A DNA stretch of 64,000 nt from Clostridia bacterium (GCA_017430135.1 JAFRNM010000008.1:1-64000), one strand, 5' to 3'. Counted from the first letter of the stretch, positions 53,437 to 62,822 are shown. The notes: generated by a model from the letters alone, not told the origin. A program made the numbers and translations.

Positions 53437-54467
53437 TATTGTTTTATTATATAAAAAATCTGAACTAACCCTAAATATCCAAAAATTGGATAAAGTAAAT
53501 TAACTAAATTTGCAAAGCCAAAATTAGAAATTCCAACAGCAATTATGCACATTATTCCCGCAACTTGTGGAAAAACATTTTTATTTTTACACACATTGTT
53601 TAAAAAACTTGTGCCAAGTGAAATTGAGGTTGTAAAAATAGAAGAAATTATAACAAATCCATATACATATTTTAAATTTATAAATAATTTTTCTACAACA
53701 TAAACAACAGGCATTTCCACTTTAGAAATATCTGTATCTACATTTCCTAAAATTGAAAATAATATTATTGATAATAGCAAAACAATAAAAACAGTTAGCA
53801 TGGTAATTGCAATATTTTCTTTTTTATTATTTACATATTTATTTAAAGCAATTATGCTTGGAATAAGTAAAATACTATTATAGCTACAATACAAAATTGC
53901 ATTTATAAACCAATTAGAAGAATTGTTTTGTATTAAATTATTAGAAAATTCTATAAAATTTAAATGCGAAAAATTTAAAATTCCAACAATAAAAATTAAT
54001 CCTATTAAAATGGGAATTAAAATCTCGTTTACTTTCACAAGACCCTTTACACTTGATAAAAAAACAATAAAGCTTAAAACTGCCAAAATTGCACTTCCTA
54101 AAAAGTGATTTATTCCCAGACTTTGTTCAAAATATGCACCAAATCCTGCAATCATTATAAAAAAAGTTATTAAAATAAAAATATTAATAATAATTTCAAA
54201 AATATTTTTTATATTAAAATATTTTCTTTTAAATGATTTATTAACTATTACATTTAAAAACTCTTTATAATTGGTAATATTATATTTTTGTATCATTTTA
54301 AGAACTTTAAAAATAATAATACCCATTAGCAAAGTTGAAATTACTAATCCAAATAATCCATTAAATCCATAGGAATAGAAAAAAATATACATCTCTTGTC
54401 CAGATGCAAAACCAGCCCCAATAAGAGTACCTATAATTACAAAAGTTACTTTAAAAACATTTCTCAT
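53436..54467 (-). CDS. YkvI-like membrane protein
   Basis: 343 residues from the ATG at 54467, eight bases after GGGAG. Ten or so membrane helices; FKVTFVIIGTLIGAGFASGQ EMYIFF near the start is the diagnostic motif of the YkvI family, distant relatives of LeuT-fold transporters and GerAB. The substrate is unknown. The ribosome site lies inside a perfect 14-bp hairpin that also looks like a terminator of the upstream gene. Confidence 0.82.
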   Translation of the reverse strand: MRNVFKVTFVIIGTLIGAGFASGQEMYIFFYSYGFNGLFGLVISTLLMGIIIFKVLKMIQKYNITNYKEFLNVIVNKSFKRKYFNIKNIFEIIINIFILITFFIMIAGFGAYFEQSLGINHFLGSAILAVLSFIVFLSSVKGLVKVNEILIPILIGLIFIVGILNFSHLNFIEFSNNLIQNNSSNWFINAILYCSYNSILLIPSIIALNKYVNNKKENIAITMLTVFIVLLLSIILFSILGNVDTDISKVEMPVVYVVEKLFINLKYVYGFVIISSIFTTSISLGTSFLNNVCKNKNVFPQVAGIMCIIAVGISNFGFANLVNLLYPIFGYLGLVQIFYIIKQ

Positions 54468-54470
54468 AGC

Positions 54471-54502
54471 AAAAACTCCCATATTATTATATGGGAGTTT
54501 TT
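54471..54502 (-). terminator. Hairpin covering the ykvI-like ribosome site (terminator or attenuator)
   Basis: AAAAACTCCCATAT (54471-54484), loop TATT, exact complement to 54502. On the minus strand it ends ATATGGGAGTTTTT, so it has the form of a Rho-independent terminator for the Gld cluster, while GGGAG also serves as the ribosome site for the next gene. Confidence 0.6.
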
Positions 54503-54522
54503 GTTATTTATACTTTTTCAAT

Positions 54523-56028
54523 TTATTTTCTCCTGCGGCGAACAATCCATACAATTATACCAGCTAAAATAATTATCCCTGGTACGCCAAATATTACAAC
54601 TTTAATAATACTATCTTGTTGTTTTGTAACAGTATATGCAACATTTCCATTTGCTTTTCTTACTATAATATCTTCTTCTCTATCTACTAAATATGCCATA
54701 GAATTTAGTATTAAATCTTTGTTTCTTGCCAATGTTAAAACCGCTTGGTTCATATTTCCTATTGGATAATCTGTTATAAAATCGTTGTCTCCTAGTATTA
54801 TCATTTTAGATTTTACAGCAGATTTTCCTTCTTCTTCATTTGCATCTGAAATTGTTTTTACAAGTTCAGCACCTACTACAAATTCACCTTCTTCATCTTT
54901 TTCAGTTTTTGAAATAGTTTGTATAGAAAAATCGCTTCTAAAGAATGATTTTGAACTTGTACTTAATAATATTTGTTTAGAAATATTTAAATTAGATAAT
55001 TCCTCTTCGCTTAAAGTATTAATCTTAGTAGCATTTATAAATATTACTCCTTCTGTATTATATATAGTTTTTGTAGGTACTGAATTATTTACAGTTGGAA
55101 ATATTATATTAGGTGCTTCTGCTAACATTTTATCCGGATCTGTTTCAATTATTGTTCCAACTTCAAATGGTTTTACACCGTACACTGCCAATACTTTATT
55201 AACATTTGAAAAATCCTGTTTTCTTGTTACCTCAGAATTTAACCATAATATATTCCTTCCTGAATTTATATAATCAATTATCGCATTTGTTGCCATATCA
55301 TCAAAATCTTTTTCAGGAGTACATATAATTAATGTATCACAATCATCTGGCACTTTTCCTGTAGATAATATATTTAATTGATTAATTTCATTTACTTCAT
55401 TTGCTAAATAGCCTCCCAAGAAATACATTTGATTTGCTATAGAGTAAGTACTATATCCCTCTAAAAAGTAAATTTTAGGTATTTTATTTGATGTAACTGT
55501 AATTATTGAACTTGTAAGTTTTTCTTCTGCTATATTTATTCCTTCATATGTCTTCGCATCATATGTGTATAAATCATTATTTACTAAAAACTTGCTTTTT
55601 TCTCCACACTCTATAATTATTGCTTGTGAACCGGGTTGTATCTGATATTTTTGTACTAAATCTGGTCTGTTTTCCGCTGTTACAATTTCTGTTTTTATTT
55701 TTTCATTAACAGAATGATATTGTTTTGATAGTTCAGCATTTGGGTCATCTACCGTATAACCAACAAAATAAATATTAACATCTTTATTTATATTTCTTAC
55801 TTTATCTTTACTTGCTTCAGATAATGTGAATAACTGCTCTTGACTTAAATCTATCGGAGTTAATTCCAAATTATGCATAAATATATTTAAACAAATAAAT
55901 GCTGCAATTATAATTGATACAAGTGCAAGTGTTGTAGTCCCTTCTATTAGCCACTTTTTCTTTATTATTTGAATAAATTTATTTTCTTTTTCCACATCTT
56001 CTTTTTTTACTTTTTCTTTTTTACTCAA
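54523..56028 (-). CDS. GldG-like ABC auxiliary protein
   Basis: 501 residues. A membrane helix near 34-55, a long extracytoplasmic domain typical of ABC_transp_aux/GldG (FTLSEASKDKVRNINKDVNI YF; YLDP-type repeats lost; RNILWLNSEVTRKQDF; KMIILGDNDFITDYPIGNMN QA), and a final helix near 475-495 with a basic RRRRK tail. It is the third gene of an ATPase-permease-GldG operon (12-base gap). In Bacteroidetes this set supports gliding; in Clostridia its role is unknown. Confidence 0.85.
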   Translation of the reverse strand: MSKKEKVKKEDVEKENKFIQIIKKKWLIEGTTTLALVSIIIAAFICLNIFMHNLELTPIDLSQEQLFTLSEASKDKVRNINKDVNIYFVGYTVDDPNAELSKQYHSVNEKIKTEIVTAENRPDLVQKYQIQPGSQAIIIECGEKSKFLVNNDLYTYDAKTYEGINIAEEKLTSSIITVTSNKIPKIYFLEGYSTYSIANQMYFLGGYLANEVNEINQLNILSTGKVPDDCDTLIICTPEKDFDDMATNAIIDYINSGRNILWLNSEVTRKQDFSNVNKVLAVYGVKPFEVGTIIETDPDKMLAEAPNIIFPTVNNSVPTKTIYNTEGVIFINATKINTLSEEELSNLNISKQILLSTSSKSFFRSDFSIQTISKTEKDEEGEFVVGAELVKTISDANEEEGKSAVKSKMIILGDNDFITDYPIGNMNQAVLTLARNKDLILNSMAYLVDREEDIIVRKANGNVAYTVTKQQDSIIKVVIFGVPGIIILAGIIVWIVRRRRK

Positions 56029-56040
56029 TGTTCTTACCTC

Positions 56041-56721
56041 CTATCTCACACTTTTTCTTCTTTGTAATACAACTAACGTTAATAAAATGCATGTAATCGT
56101 AAATGCTATAAATGTTATTGTATCTGCAATATCTATTCTTCCTTCTGGAAATTTAGAGTATAAATTTATTAACGAAAAATTGCTATATACAGGATTTAAT
56201 CTTGGTAAGAACCATATTAAAATATTAAATCCAACTGATAAAGCTCCTGCAGTTATTTGATTTTCTGTTAAACTTGATGCTAAAATTCCAAATGCAATAT
56301 AGCTAATTGCTAATAATAAAAATCCTAATAGTGTTGCAAAAGCAGTTGTTACTTGTGGTGTTCCAAAGAAACACAAAATGCCAAAATATAGTAGTGTAAA
56401 TAATTCAGTAATAATAACTATTAAAGTTGCTGCAATAAATTTACCTAAAACAACTTTAGTTAAGCTAATTGGAGATGTTAGTAATAATTGCTCTGTTCCG
56501 GTTTTTCTTTCATCTGCAAATGTTCTCATTGTAAGTATTGGTACAATAAATGTTAAAATTGTTGCCCCTGAATAGAAAATGAATTCGAAATTTGTGTATC
56601 CATCTTGAAGTACATCTATATGAAAAAATAAACTAAACATCAATAAAAATAACCCTATAAATACATATCCAATGGGTGATAAAAAATATGATTTGAATTC
56701 TTTTTTAATTACTGATAACAT
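56041..56721 (-). CDS. ABC permease, GldF/NosY-like
   Basis: 226 residues with six helices. LSVIKKEFKSYFLSPIGYVF IGLF at the start and LTMRTFADERKTGTEQLLLT SPIS are the signature of GldF-type ABC-2 permeases. It begins exactly where the ATPase gene stops and is followed closely by the GldG-like gene. Confidence 0.9.
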   Translation of the reverse strand: MLSVIKKEFKSYFLSPIGYVFIGLFLLMFSLFFHIDVLQDGYTNFEFIFYSGATILTFIVPILTMRTFADERKTGTEQLLLTSPISLTKVVLGKFIAATLIVIITELFTLLYFGILCFFGTPQVTTAFATLLGFLLLAISYIAFGILASSLTENQITAGALSVGFNILIWFLPRLNPVYSNFSLINLYSKFPEGRIDIADTITFIAFTITCILLTLVVLQRRKSVR

Positions 56722-57662
56722 TATTTTTTACCTCCTTCTATTAATTTCATAAACGCATCTTCTAAAGTTACACTTTCTTTTTTCATTTCATAAATTGTTA
56801 TATTTTCTTTTGCAAACTCAGCAAATATTGTTTTTCTCAAATCTGTATTATCTTCAGACTCTATACAATAACGCTTTGTTCCATCTTCATTTTCTTCTAC
56901 TAATTTTATTTCTTTAATTCCTTTAATTTTTTCTTTCATTCCATCAATTTTATTATCTGGATCTTCTATTGTTAAATAAATATTATTATTTGTCGCTACG
57001 CTTGCCTCAAGCTTTTCTGGCGTATCTATTGCAACAATTTTTCCTTTATTTATAATAATAACTTTACTGCATATTTGGCTTACTTCAGACAAAATATGCG
57101 AACTTAAAATAACTGTATGTGTTTTTCCAAGTTCTTTAATTAAACTTCTAATTTCTGTGATTTGTTTTGGATCTAGCCCAACTGTTGGCTCGTCCAATAT
57201 AAGTATTTTAGGTTCTCCAACTAAAGCACCTGCCATACTTGTCCTTTGCTTATATCCTCTAGATAGATTCTTAATCAATTTTCTTTGAACGTCTTTTAAA
57301 CCTGTTTCTTCAATTACTTTTTGAACTTTTTCTTTTCTTACTTTTCTATCCACTTTTTTTAGTTCTGCCATATATGTAACAAATTCTTTTACTGTTAAAT
57401 CTGAATAAAGTGGCACTCCCTCTGGCATATAGCCTATTTCTCTTTTTGCTTTTTTAGGTTTTTTTAGCATATTATAACCATCAATTATAATATCACCTTC
57501 AGTTTGTTCAATAAAACCTGTTAGCATATTCATTGTTGTACTTTTACCAGCTCCATTTGGTCCAAGAAGACCAATTATTTCTCCATCTTTAATTTCAAAG
57601 CTGATATTATCTACGGCAGTAAAGCTTCCGTATTTTTTTGTAACATTTTTTACCTCAATCAC
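56721..57662 (-). CDS. ABC transporter ATP-binding protein, GldA-like
   Basis: 313 residues with Walker A LLGPNGAGKSTTMNMLTG, signature NLSRGYKQRTSMA, Walker B ILILDEPTVGLDP and H-loop ILSSHIL. The C-terminal 90 residues form the accessory domain of GldA-type ATPases. First gene of the three-gene set. Confidence 0.93.
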   Translation of the reverse strand: MIEVKNVTKKYGSFTAVDNISFEIKDGEIIGLLGPNGAGKSTTMNMLTGFIEQTEGDIIIDGYNMLKKPKKAKREIGYMPEGVPLYSDLTVKEFVTYMAELKKVDRKVRKEKVQKVIEETGLKDVQRKLIKNLSRGYKQRTSMAGALVGEPKILILDEPTVGLDPKQITEIRSLIKELGKTHTVILSSHILSEVSQICSKVIIINKGKIVAIDTPEKLEASVATNNNIYLTIEDPDNKIDGMKEKIKGIKEIKLVEENEDGTKRYCIESEDNTDLRKTIFAEFAKENITIYEMKKESVTLEDAFMKLIEGGKK

Positions 57663-57796
57663 AAAAATTTCCTCCTTTGGTAATTTTTTCTACGGATTTA
57701 ATATTATCACTACGTTTTTTAATTGTAAAGATTTTCACAAAAAATTCACATTTTATTTTATATTATAACTAGCATTATTAATAAAAATTTAAATTA

Positions 57797-58333
57797 TTAG
57801 AAAACTAACCTGCAAACAACTACACTCACAATCATTCCCACAATATCTGCTATTAGTGCTGGAATTATTATATTTCTTGTCTTTTTAATTCCAACAGAAC
57901 TTGTATATATTGCTATGGTATATAAAGTTGTTTCTGTTGAACCCATTATTACAGAAGCAATTAAACCTATATTTGAATCGACGCCAAAATTTTTCATAAT
58001 ATCTGTAGCTATTGCCATTGAACCACTACCAGATATTGGCCTTAATAATGCAAGTGGCATTACTTCACTTGGGAACTGGATTATTTTTAAGACTGGATTC
58101 AAAAAATTCACCATTGCATCTATTATTCCAGAACTTCTAAGTGCTCCTATTGCTACAAACAATCCAATTAGTGTTGGAAAAATATTAAATACAATTTCTA
58201 GACCTTCTTTTGCCCCATCTAAAAAAGTATCAAATACCTTATTTCTTTCAATTAAACCAAATACTACTATTAAAAAAATTATAAATGGCATTGCAAGATT
58301 TGATAAATAATTTATTATTTGCATAAAAATCAC
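57797..58333 (-). CDS. spmB: Spore maturation protein SpmB
   Basis: 178 residues with the nucleoside-recognition (Gate) fold: LIERNKVFDTFLDGAKEGLE IVF near residue 28, then LALLRPISGSGSMAIATDIM and IMGSTETTLYTIAIYTSSVG. SpmB with SpmA is needed for spore core dehydration and heat resistance. It follows spmA by 35 bases. Confidence 0.93.
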   Translation of the reverse strand: MIFMQIINYLSNLAMPFIIFLIVVFGLIERNKVFDTFLDGAKEGLEIVFNIFPTLIGLFVAIGALRSSGIIDAMVNFLNPVLKIIQFPSEVMPLALLRPISGSGSMAIATDIMKNFGVDSNIGLIASVIMGSTETTLYTIAIYTSSVGIKKTRNIIIPALIADIVGMIVSVVVCRLVF

Positions 58334-58368
58334 CTTTTATTTAAAATATATGAATTTTACCTTAAATA

Positions 58369-58948
58369 TTATTTTTTAACTTTAATTAAAATTTTTGTCG
58401 CAATCACACCTGCAACTGCAGCACAAATTGTTGCAATCCAAACAGGAAAAACTATTACTGTTGGATTATTTGAACCGCATTGAACTTCTTATAGCTATTA
58501 CAGTTGTTGGAATTATTTGAAGTGATGCGGTATTTAAAACAATAAAAAGCATCATATTATCTGTTAAAGTATCTTTTTTACTGTTTTCTTTTTGCATTGA
58601 CTTCATTGCTTTTAAACCAAGCGGAGTTGCTGCATTTCCAAGTCCTAACATATTTGCCACAATATTCATAGATATTTCTTTATGTACTTGACTATTTCTT
58701 CTAATATTGGGAAAAATAAATTTCATAAGAGGTCCTAATATTTTAGTTAATTTTTCTATTACGCTTGTTTTATTCGCAATGTGCATAATACCATTCCATA
58801 AACACATTGTTCCAAGCAAAGTAATACATAGTGTTACAGCACTTTCTGCACTAGAAAAAATTGATTCATTTAATTTGGATAAATTACCAGAAAAAATTGA
58901 ATATCCAAAAGATATAATTATAAAAATTGGCCATATTAGATTTAACAT
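58369..58948 (-). CDS. spmA: Spore maturation protein SpmA, apparent +1 frameshift at CGG
   Basis: In the zero frame the protein breaks off after IPTTVIAIRSSM at CGG (minus strand; plus-strand 58477-58475), reaching TAA two codons after it. Skipping the C of CGG (ATG-CGG-TTC becomes ATG-GGT-TCA) gives RSSMGSNNPTVIVFPVWIAT and continues to TAA at 58371-58369, the normal SpmA end and length (about 192 residues). Earlier motifs are regular: MCLWNGIMHIANKTSVIEKL, MNIVANMLGLGNAATPLGLK. The ATG at 58948 is preferred (AGGTG six bases upstream) to a GTG at 58957. It forms an operon with spmB. Confidence 0.88.
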
Positions 58949-59110
58949 TTTATTCACCTAAATAATAATATTTTTCAAAAAAATTTTTATGATTTTTTAA
59001 ATCCATAAAATAAGAATACTCTTTTTCCAAACAAATTCATTCAAAAAATTTTATCAATTATTTTATTTTACTTAAAAGTAAACCTTTAACATTTTTTTGC
59101 ATTTTTTTAA

Positions 59111-59139
59111 TTGACATAAGATTATATTTGTGGTATAGT
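59111..59139 (+). promoter_or_regulatory. Promoter of the AbrB-type gene
   Basis: TTGACA (59111-59116), 17-base spacer, TATAGT (59134-59139), 45 bases before the ATG. Confidence 0.7.
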
Positions 59140-59184
59140 GTGTTTGAAAAGGATGTCGAATTATGAAATTTAAGGAGGTATTTT

Positions 59185-59436
59185 ATGAAAGCAACGGGAA
59201 TAATAAGAAAAGTTGACGAATTAGGTCGAATTGTAGTACCTGTAGAACTTAGAAAAAAATTAAATATAAGTATTAAAGACGAAGTTGAAATATATGTTGA
59301 AAAATCTTCTATAATTATAAAAAAATATGATCCTAGCTGTATTTTCTGCGGAAAATCTAAGGATTTAAATGAATTTGAAGACAAACTTATATGTAACACT
59401 TGTCTAGAAAAAATTAAAAATATTGAAAATAAATAA
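59185..59436 (+). CDS. AbrB/SpoVT-type regulator with zinc-ribbon tail
   Basis: 83 residues. The swapped-hairpin AbrB domain is complete: MKATGIIRKVDELGRIVVPV ELRKKLNI and DEVEIYVEKSSIIIKKY. The C-terminus has CIFCGKSKDLNEFEDKLIC NTC, a zinc ribbon used by transition-state regulators of Clostridia. It probably controls entry into stationary phase or sporulation. Strong GGAGG ribosome site and its own promoter. Confidence 0.9.
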   Translation: MKATGIIRKVDELGRIVVPVELRKKLNISIKDEVEIYVEKSSIIIKKYDPSCIFCGKSKDLNEFEDKLICNTCLEKIKNIENK

Positions 59437-59465
59437 AGATTTTAACTTTTTTAGTTAAAATCTTT
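59435..59465. terminator. Terminator between the AbrB-type gene and rsmI
   Basis: AAAGATTTTAACT (59435-59447), loop TTTTT, exact complement to 59465; shared by convergent genes. Confidence 0.75.
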
Positions 59466-59471
59466 ATTATT

Positions 59472-60296
59472 TTATTTATTTACAAATTGCATATAAATTT
59501 CATTTTTACTAACATTTCTGTCCTTTGCAATTTTTTTAATTATTTCTTTTTTATCTAATCCCATTTTTTCATAATATCTATAGTGCTCTTCTAAACTCAA
59601 ATTTATTAAATCATTTTCTTCTTGTTCTATCTCTCCGCCCTCTATTATTAAAACAACTTCTCCTTTTAAAGTTTCAGATAAAGTAATTAAGTCATCTATA
59701 TCCTTTCTAATAAACTCTTCGTGAATTTTTGTAAGTTCCCTTGCTAGCACTATTTTTCTATTTTCTATTATATCTTTCAAATCTTTTAAAGTTTCCTTTA
59801 ATTTATGTGGAGCTTCGTATAAAATAATAGTTTTATTCGATTTTTTTATTTCCTCTAGCTTTTGCTTTCTGTTATTTTTATTAAGTGGTAAAAATCCTAA
59901 AAAATTAAATTCTTTAGTATCTATTCCAGAACAAATTAAAGCATTTACAAAAGCACATGGACCTGGAATTGGAACAACATTTATACCTTTTTCTATACAT
60001 GTTTTAATTACAACTTCGCCTGGATCACATATACCTGGAGTTCCCGCATCAGAAACTAGTGCTATATTTTGACCTTCCTCCAATTTTTGTATTATTATAT
60101 CTTGCCTTGTTTCCTCATTGTGTCTATGATAACTAATTAGAGGTTTTGAAATTTCTAAATGATTTAATAATTTTAATGTATGCCTTGTGTCTTCTGCTGC
60201 AATTAAATCAGCTTCTTTTAATATTCTTATTGCTCTTAAAGTAATGTCCTCCAAGTTTCCTATCGGAGTAGCTATTACATATAAATTTCCATTCAT
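59472..60296 (-). CDS. rsmI: 16S rRNA C1402 2'-O-methyltransferase RsmI
   Basis: 274 residues. LYVIATPIGNLEDITLRAIR, AAEDTRHTLKLLNH, ALVSDAGTPGICDPG and PGPCAFVNALICSG are all diagnostic of RsmI (YraL). It methylates the ribose of C1402 in the decoding centre of 16S rRNA, together with RsmH. It follows the trmN6-like gene, a common Firmicutes pair. Confidence 0.95.
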   Translation of the reverse strand: MNGNLYVIATPIGNLEDITLRAIRILKEADLIAAEDTRHTLKLLNHLEISKPLISYHRHNEETRQDIIIQKLEEGQNIALVSDAGTPGICDPGEVVIKTCIEKGINVVPIPGPCAFVNALICSGIDTKEFNFLGFLPLNKNNRKQKLEEIKKSNKTIILYEAPHKLKETLKDLKDIIENRKIVLARELTKIHEEFIRKDIDDLITLSETLKGEVVLIIEGGEIEQEENDLINLSLEEHYRYYEKMGLDKKEIIKKIAKDRNVSKNEIYMQFVNK

Positions 60297-60321
60297 CTAA
60301 TTCCCTCCTAATATTTTCCTT

Positions 60322-61062
60322 CTAATTACTTTTGTTGTAAATTTTTAATAGCTCCTCCGTATAGGAACCATCTTCATTATAAACATATAAAATATTATCA
60401 AATTTCAAAAATTCCTTAGCATTTTTCACACCTTTAATAAGTACCAAATTAGGCTCTTTGCTTGGTTTTGGGGCTACAAATCTAATTTGCTTTGGCTCTA
60501 TTTTATATTTTCTCATTAAGTAAATAATATCAACAAGTCTTTCTGGTCTGTGCACCATATAAAATTCGCCTTTATCTTTTAACATATCTTTGGAAACTTT
60601 TATAAAATCTTCTAAATTAGCTGTTAATTCATGCCTTGAAATAAGTTTTTTCTCGCTTTCATTTTGAAGTCCTGTATTTATTTTTTTATATGGTGGATTT
60701 GTAACAATAGCATCTACACTACCTTTTTCAAAAATATTTTCTAAATTTAAAATACTATCATTTACTATTTTTACTTTATCTTGCAATGAATTTAATTTAA
60801 CACTTCTTTTTGCCATATCTGCTACCTCTGGCTGAATTTCAATTCCATAAATTTCTTTTAAATTAGTTTTTCCTGAAAGCAAAATACACAAAATCCCTGT
60901 ACCTGTTCCTAAATCCATTACTCTACTATTATTTCTTATGTCTTTTGCAAAATCAGATAAAAGAACACTATCAATTCCAAAACAAAAACCTTCAGAATTT
61001 TGTATAATTTTATAGCCTTTAAATTCTAAATCATCTATTCTTTCATTTTCTTTTAATTCCAC
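60322..61062 (-). CDS. TrmN6/YabB-like methyltransferase
   Basis: 246 residues. SAM motif VMDLGTGTGILCILLSGKT, NPPY catalytic motif VDAIVTNPPYKK, and QNSEGFCFGIDSVLLSDFA at the start match tRNA1(Val) A37-N6-methyltransferase-like proteins (YabB family in Bacillus). It probably modifies tRNA or another RNA. It precedes rsmI by 25 bases. Confidence 0.9.
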   Translation of the reverse strand: MELKENERIDDLEFKGYKIIQNSEGFCFGIDSVLLSDFAKDIRNNSRVMDLGTGTGILCILLSGKTNLKEIYGIEIQPEVADMAKRSVKLNSLQDKVKIVNDSILNLENIFEKGSVDAIVTNPPYKKINTGLQNESEKKLISRHELTANLEDFIKVSKDMLKDKGEFYMVHRPERLVDIIYLMRKYKIEPKQIRFVAPKPSKEPNLVLIKGVKNAKEFLKFDNILYVYNEDGSYTEELLKIYNKSN

Positions 61063-61127
61063 TTTTATTTTCCCTTCTTTATCTTAATTATTATACAATA
61101 AAATAGGTGATTTTTCAAGAAAAAATA

Positions 61128-61158
61128 GATAAATGCTAGGTTTAGCCTAGCATTTATC
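61128..61158 (-). terminator. Terminator after the GerM-like gene
   Basis: GATAAATGCTAGG-TTTAG-CCTAGCATTTATC, followed by T-rich DNA on the minus strand. Confidence 0.7.
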
Positions 61159-61705
61159 CATTTTTTCTAATATAAACATCCTTGAACTGTTCATTTTCTT
61201 GACCATCTATTAAAAATTTTACACTATTTACTTCTGTAAGTTCTGTTAAAGTATTTACAATAGAATTAACCATATTTTCCTTTGCATTTTCTTTATCCTT
61301 ATTAAAATCCAGAAATTCCTTAGATAAATCCAGAACTAAACAATCTTTATCTAAATATGTTTTTAGTACTTTTGTATTTTGCGGAATAATTCCCTCTAGC
61401 TTTTCATTCTTTGGTCCTTCCTTTAACATATTAAATATTTTTTCATAAGGTATATTCATTAATTCTTTTACATCTACAAGCCTTGCTTCTGGCATTAATT
61501 CATGGCTTTCTTTTCCTGGAAAATATAAGCTTACAATAGTTTGTCTTGCTTGGTCCTCCGTAATTTCAGCCTCCGGAGTATAATCTCCAACTAATGTTTC
61601 ATTTTCTTCATTTGCATCCTTTAACCACTTAATTACAAATACTCCTACTACAACAATAACAATAGCAATTGCACCATAAATAATTTTCATTTTTGCCTTT
61701 TCCAT
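61154..61705 (-). CDS. GerMN-domain protein (GerM-like)
   Basis: 183 residues. A membrane helix (7-24) and a GerMN domain at about 55-180: ARQTIVSLYFPGKESHELMP, LMNIPYEKIFNMLKEGPKNE, GIIPQNTKVLKTYLDKDCLV LDLS. GerM-type proteins act in sporulation and germination at the septum. Single gene with AGGAGG upstream. Confidence 0.85.
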   Translation of the reverse strand: MEKAKMKIIYGAIAIVIVVVGVFVIKWLKDANEENETLVGDYTPEAEITEDQARQTIVSLYFPGKESHELMPEARLVDVKELMNIPYEKIFNMLKEGPKNEKLEGIIPQNTKVLKTYLDKDCLVLDLSKEFLDFNKDKENAKENMVNSIVNTLTELTEVNSVKFLIDGQENEQFKDVYIRKNG

Positions 61706-61851
61706 AAGTACCTCCTATAAAATTTATTTATTAATGTATATTACTTGTTTGTCCGATTTATTCATTAAAAAAAGGTCGCAATTTACGACCTCAAATTTTT
61801 ATTATTTAATTTCTAAGATAACAAATTGTGATCTTAACTTTTTATTAAAAA

Positions 61852-62763
61852 TTACATTTCAATAAACTTATTAATAATTTCTTCATCTTCAATTCTGTTT
61901 ATTCCAAAGCATTTGTTGCCTAAATCTTTTATAGATGCTCCGCAATGGTATAGTTCTTTGTCGTCAATTACAATAAACCTATCATGAAATTTTTTTGTTT
62001 TTGCTACTTTTAATGTTGGGTATTCTTTATTAAATTTTTGTATATCTAAATTTTGAATATTACTTTTATTTGATGTTAATATTACTACTTCTACATCTTT
62101 ATTTTTCTTCGATAACATTTTTAATACGCTATCATCTATGTAATTATCTATTATAAGAATTTTCTTTTTTGCTTTTTTTATAATATCCACAATTAAGCTA
62201 TAACTATCCCATATTTGACCTTCGAAAAATATTTTTTGCTTAATGTTTTCTTCATGTTGTAATTCATTAAATATCTCATCAAATTTCTTGTCATGTTCTA
62301 ATAACTTTCCTTTTATATTACTTATCTCTTGAAAAATATGACCATTATTATTTAAAAACTTTCTCATTTCTATAAAAGAATTTACAATCTTTATACTAAC
62401 ACTTATCGCAATATCACTTGTTAATAAACCTGCAAGCATTGTCGTTCCGTGTTCTGTAAACACAAATGGCATATATTTTCTATGCTCTCCTCTTCCATTT
62501 TTCTTTAAGGTGACAATTTGGCACCTTAAAGAATTATATTCAGCTTCATTTAATTGGAAACAATATTCTTGAGGGAATCTTTCTATATTTCTTTTTACAA
62601 CACGATTAATATACTTTGTTTCACAATGATATAACCTAGCTATATCACTATCAAGTATTACTTGCTTTCCTCTTATAGTATATATAATACTTTTTATATC
62701 AAAATCAGCATCTAAATATTCTATAACATTGTTATTTTCAACTTTTTGTAATTCTTTCTCCAT
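61852..62763 (-). CDS. ORF6N domain - phospholipase-D-like fusion protein
   Basis: 303 residues from the ATG at 62763, just downstream of a consensus promoter that excludes the longer frame. Residues 15-125 form an ORF6N domain (YTIRGKQVILDSDIARLYHC; VKRNIERFPQEYCFQLNEAE), a DNA-binding domain of phage origin. After a coiled linker the C-terminal third has a single PLD-like HxK-type motif variant (KFHDRFIVIDDKELYHCGAS IKDLG). This fusion is known in many gut bacteria; the role is unclear, perhaps regulatory or DNA processing. Confidence 0.8.
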   Translation of the reverse strand: MEKELQKVENNNVIEYLDADFDIKSIIYTIRGKQVILDSDIARLYHCETKYINRVVKRNIERFPQEYCFQLNEAEYNSLRCQIVTLKKNGRGEHRKYMPFVFTEHGTTMLAGLLTSDIAISVSIKIVNSFIEMRKFLNNNGHIFQEISNIKGKLLEHDKKFDEIFNELQHEENIKQKIFFEGQIWDSYSLIVDIIKKAKKKILIIDNYIDDSVLKMLSKKNKDVEVVILTSNKSNIQNLDIQKFNKEYPTLKVAKTKKFHDRFIVIDDKELYHCGASIKDLGNKCFGINRIEDEEIINKFIEM

Positions 62764-62793
62764 AATATCAACATCCTTTGTTTCATTTTTATA

Positions 62794-62822
62794 ATTATAG
62801 AATATGTGTTTGTATTTGTCAA
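62794..62822 (-). promoter_or_regulatory. Consensus promoter of the ORF6N-PLD gene
   Basis: TTGACA (62822-62817), 17-base spacer, TATAAT (62799-62794), 31 bases before the chosen ATG. Confidence 0.75.

Noticed and set aside
59058-59399. Minus-strand open frame over the AbrB-type gene
   Set aside because: It is a shadow of the conserved AbrB coding sequence and has no family features of its own.
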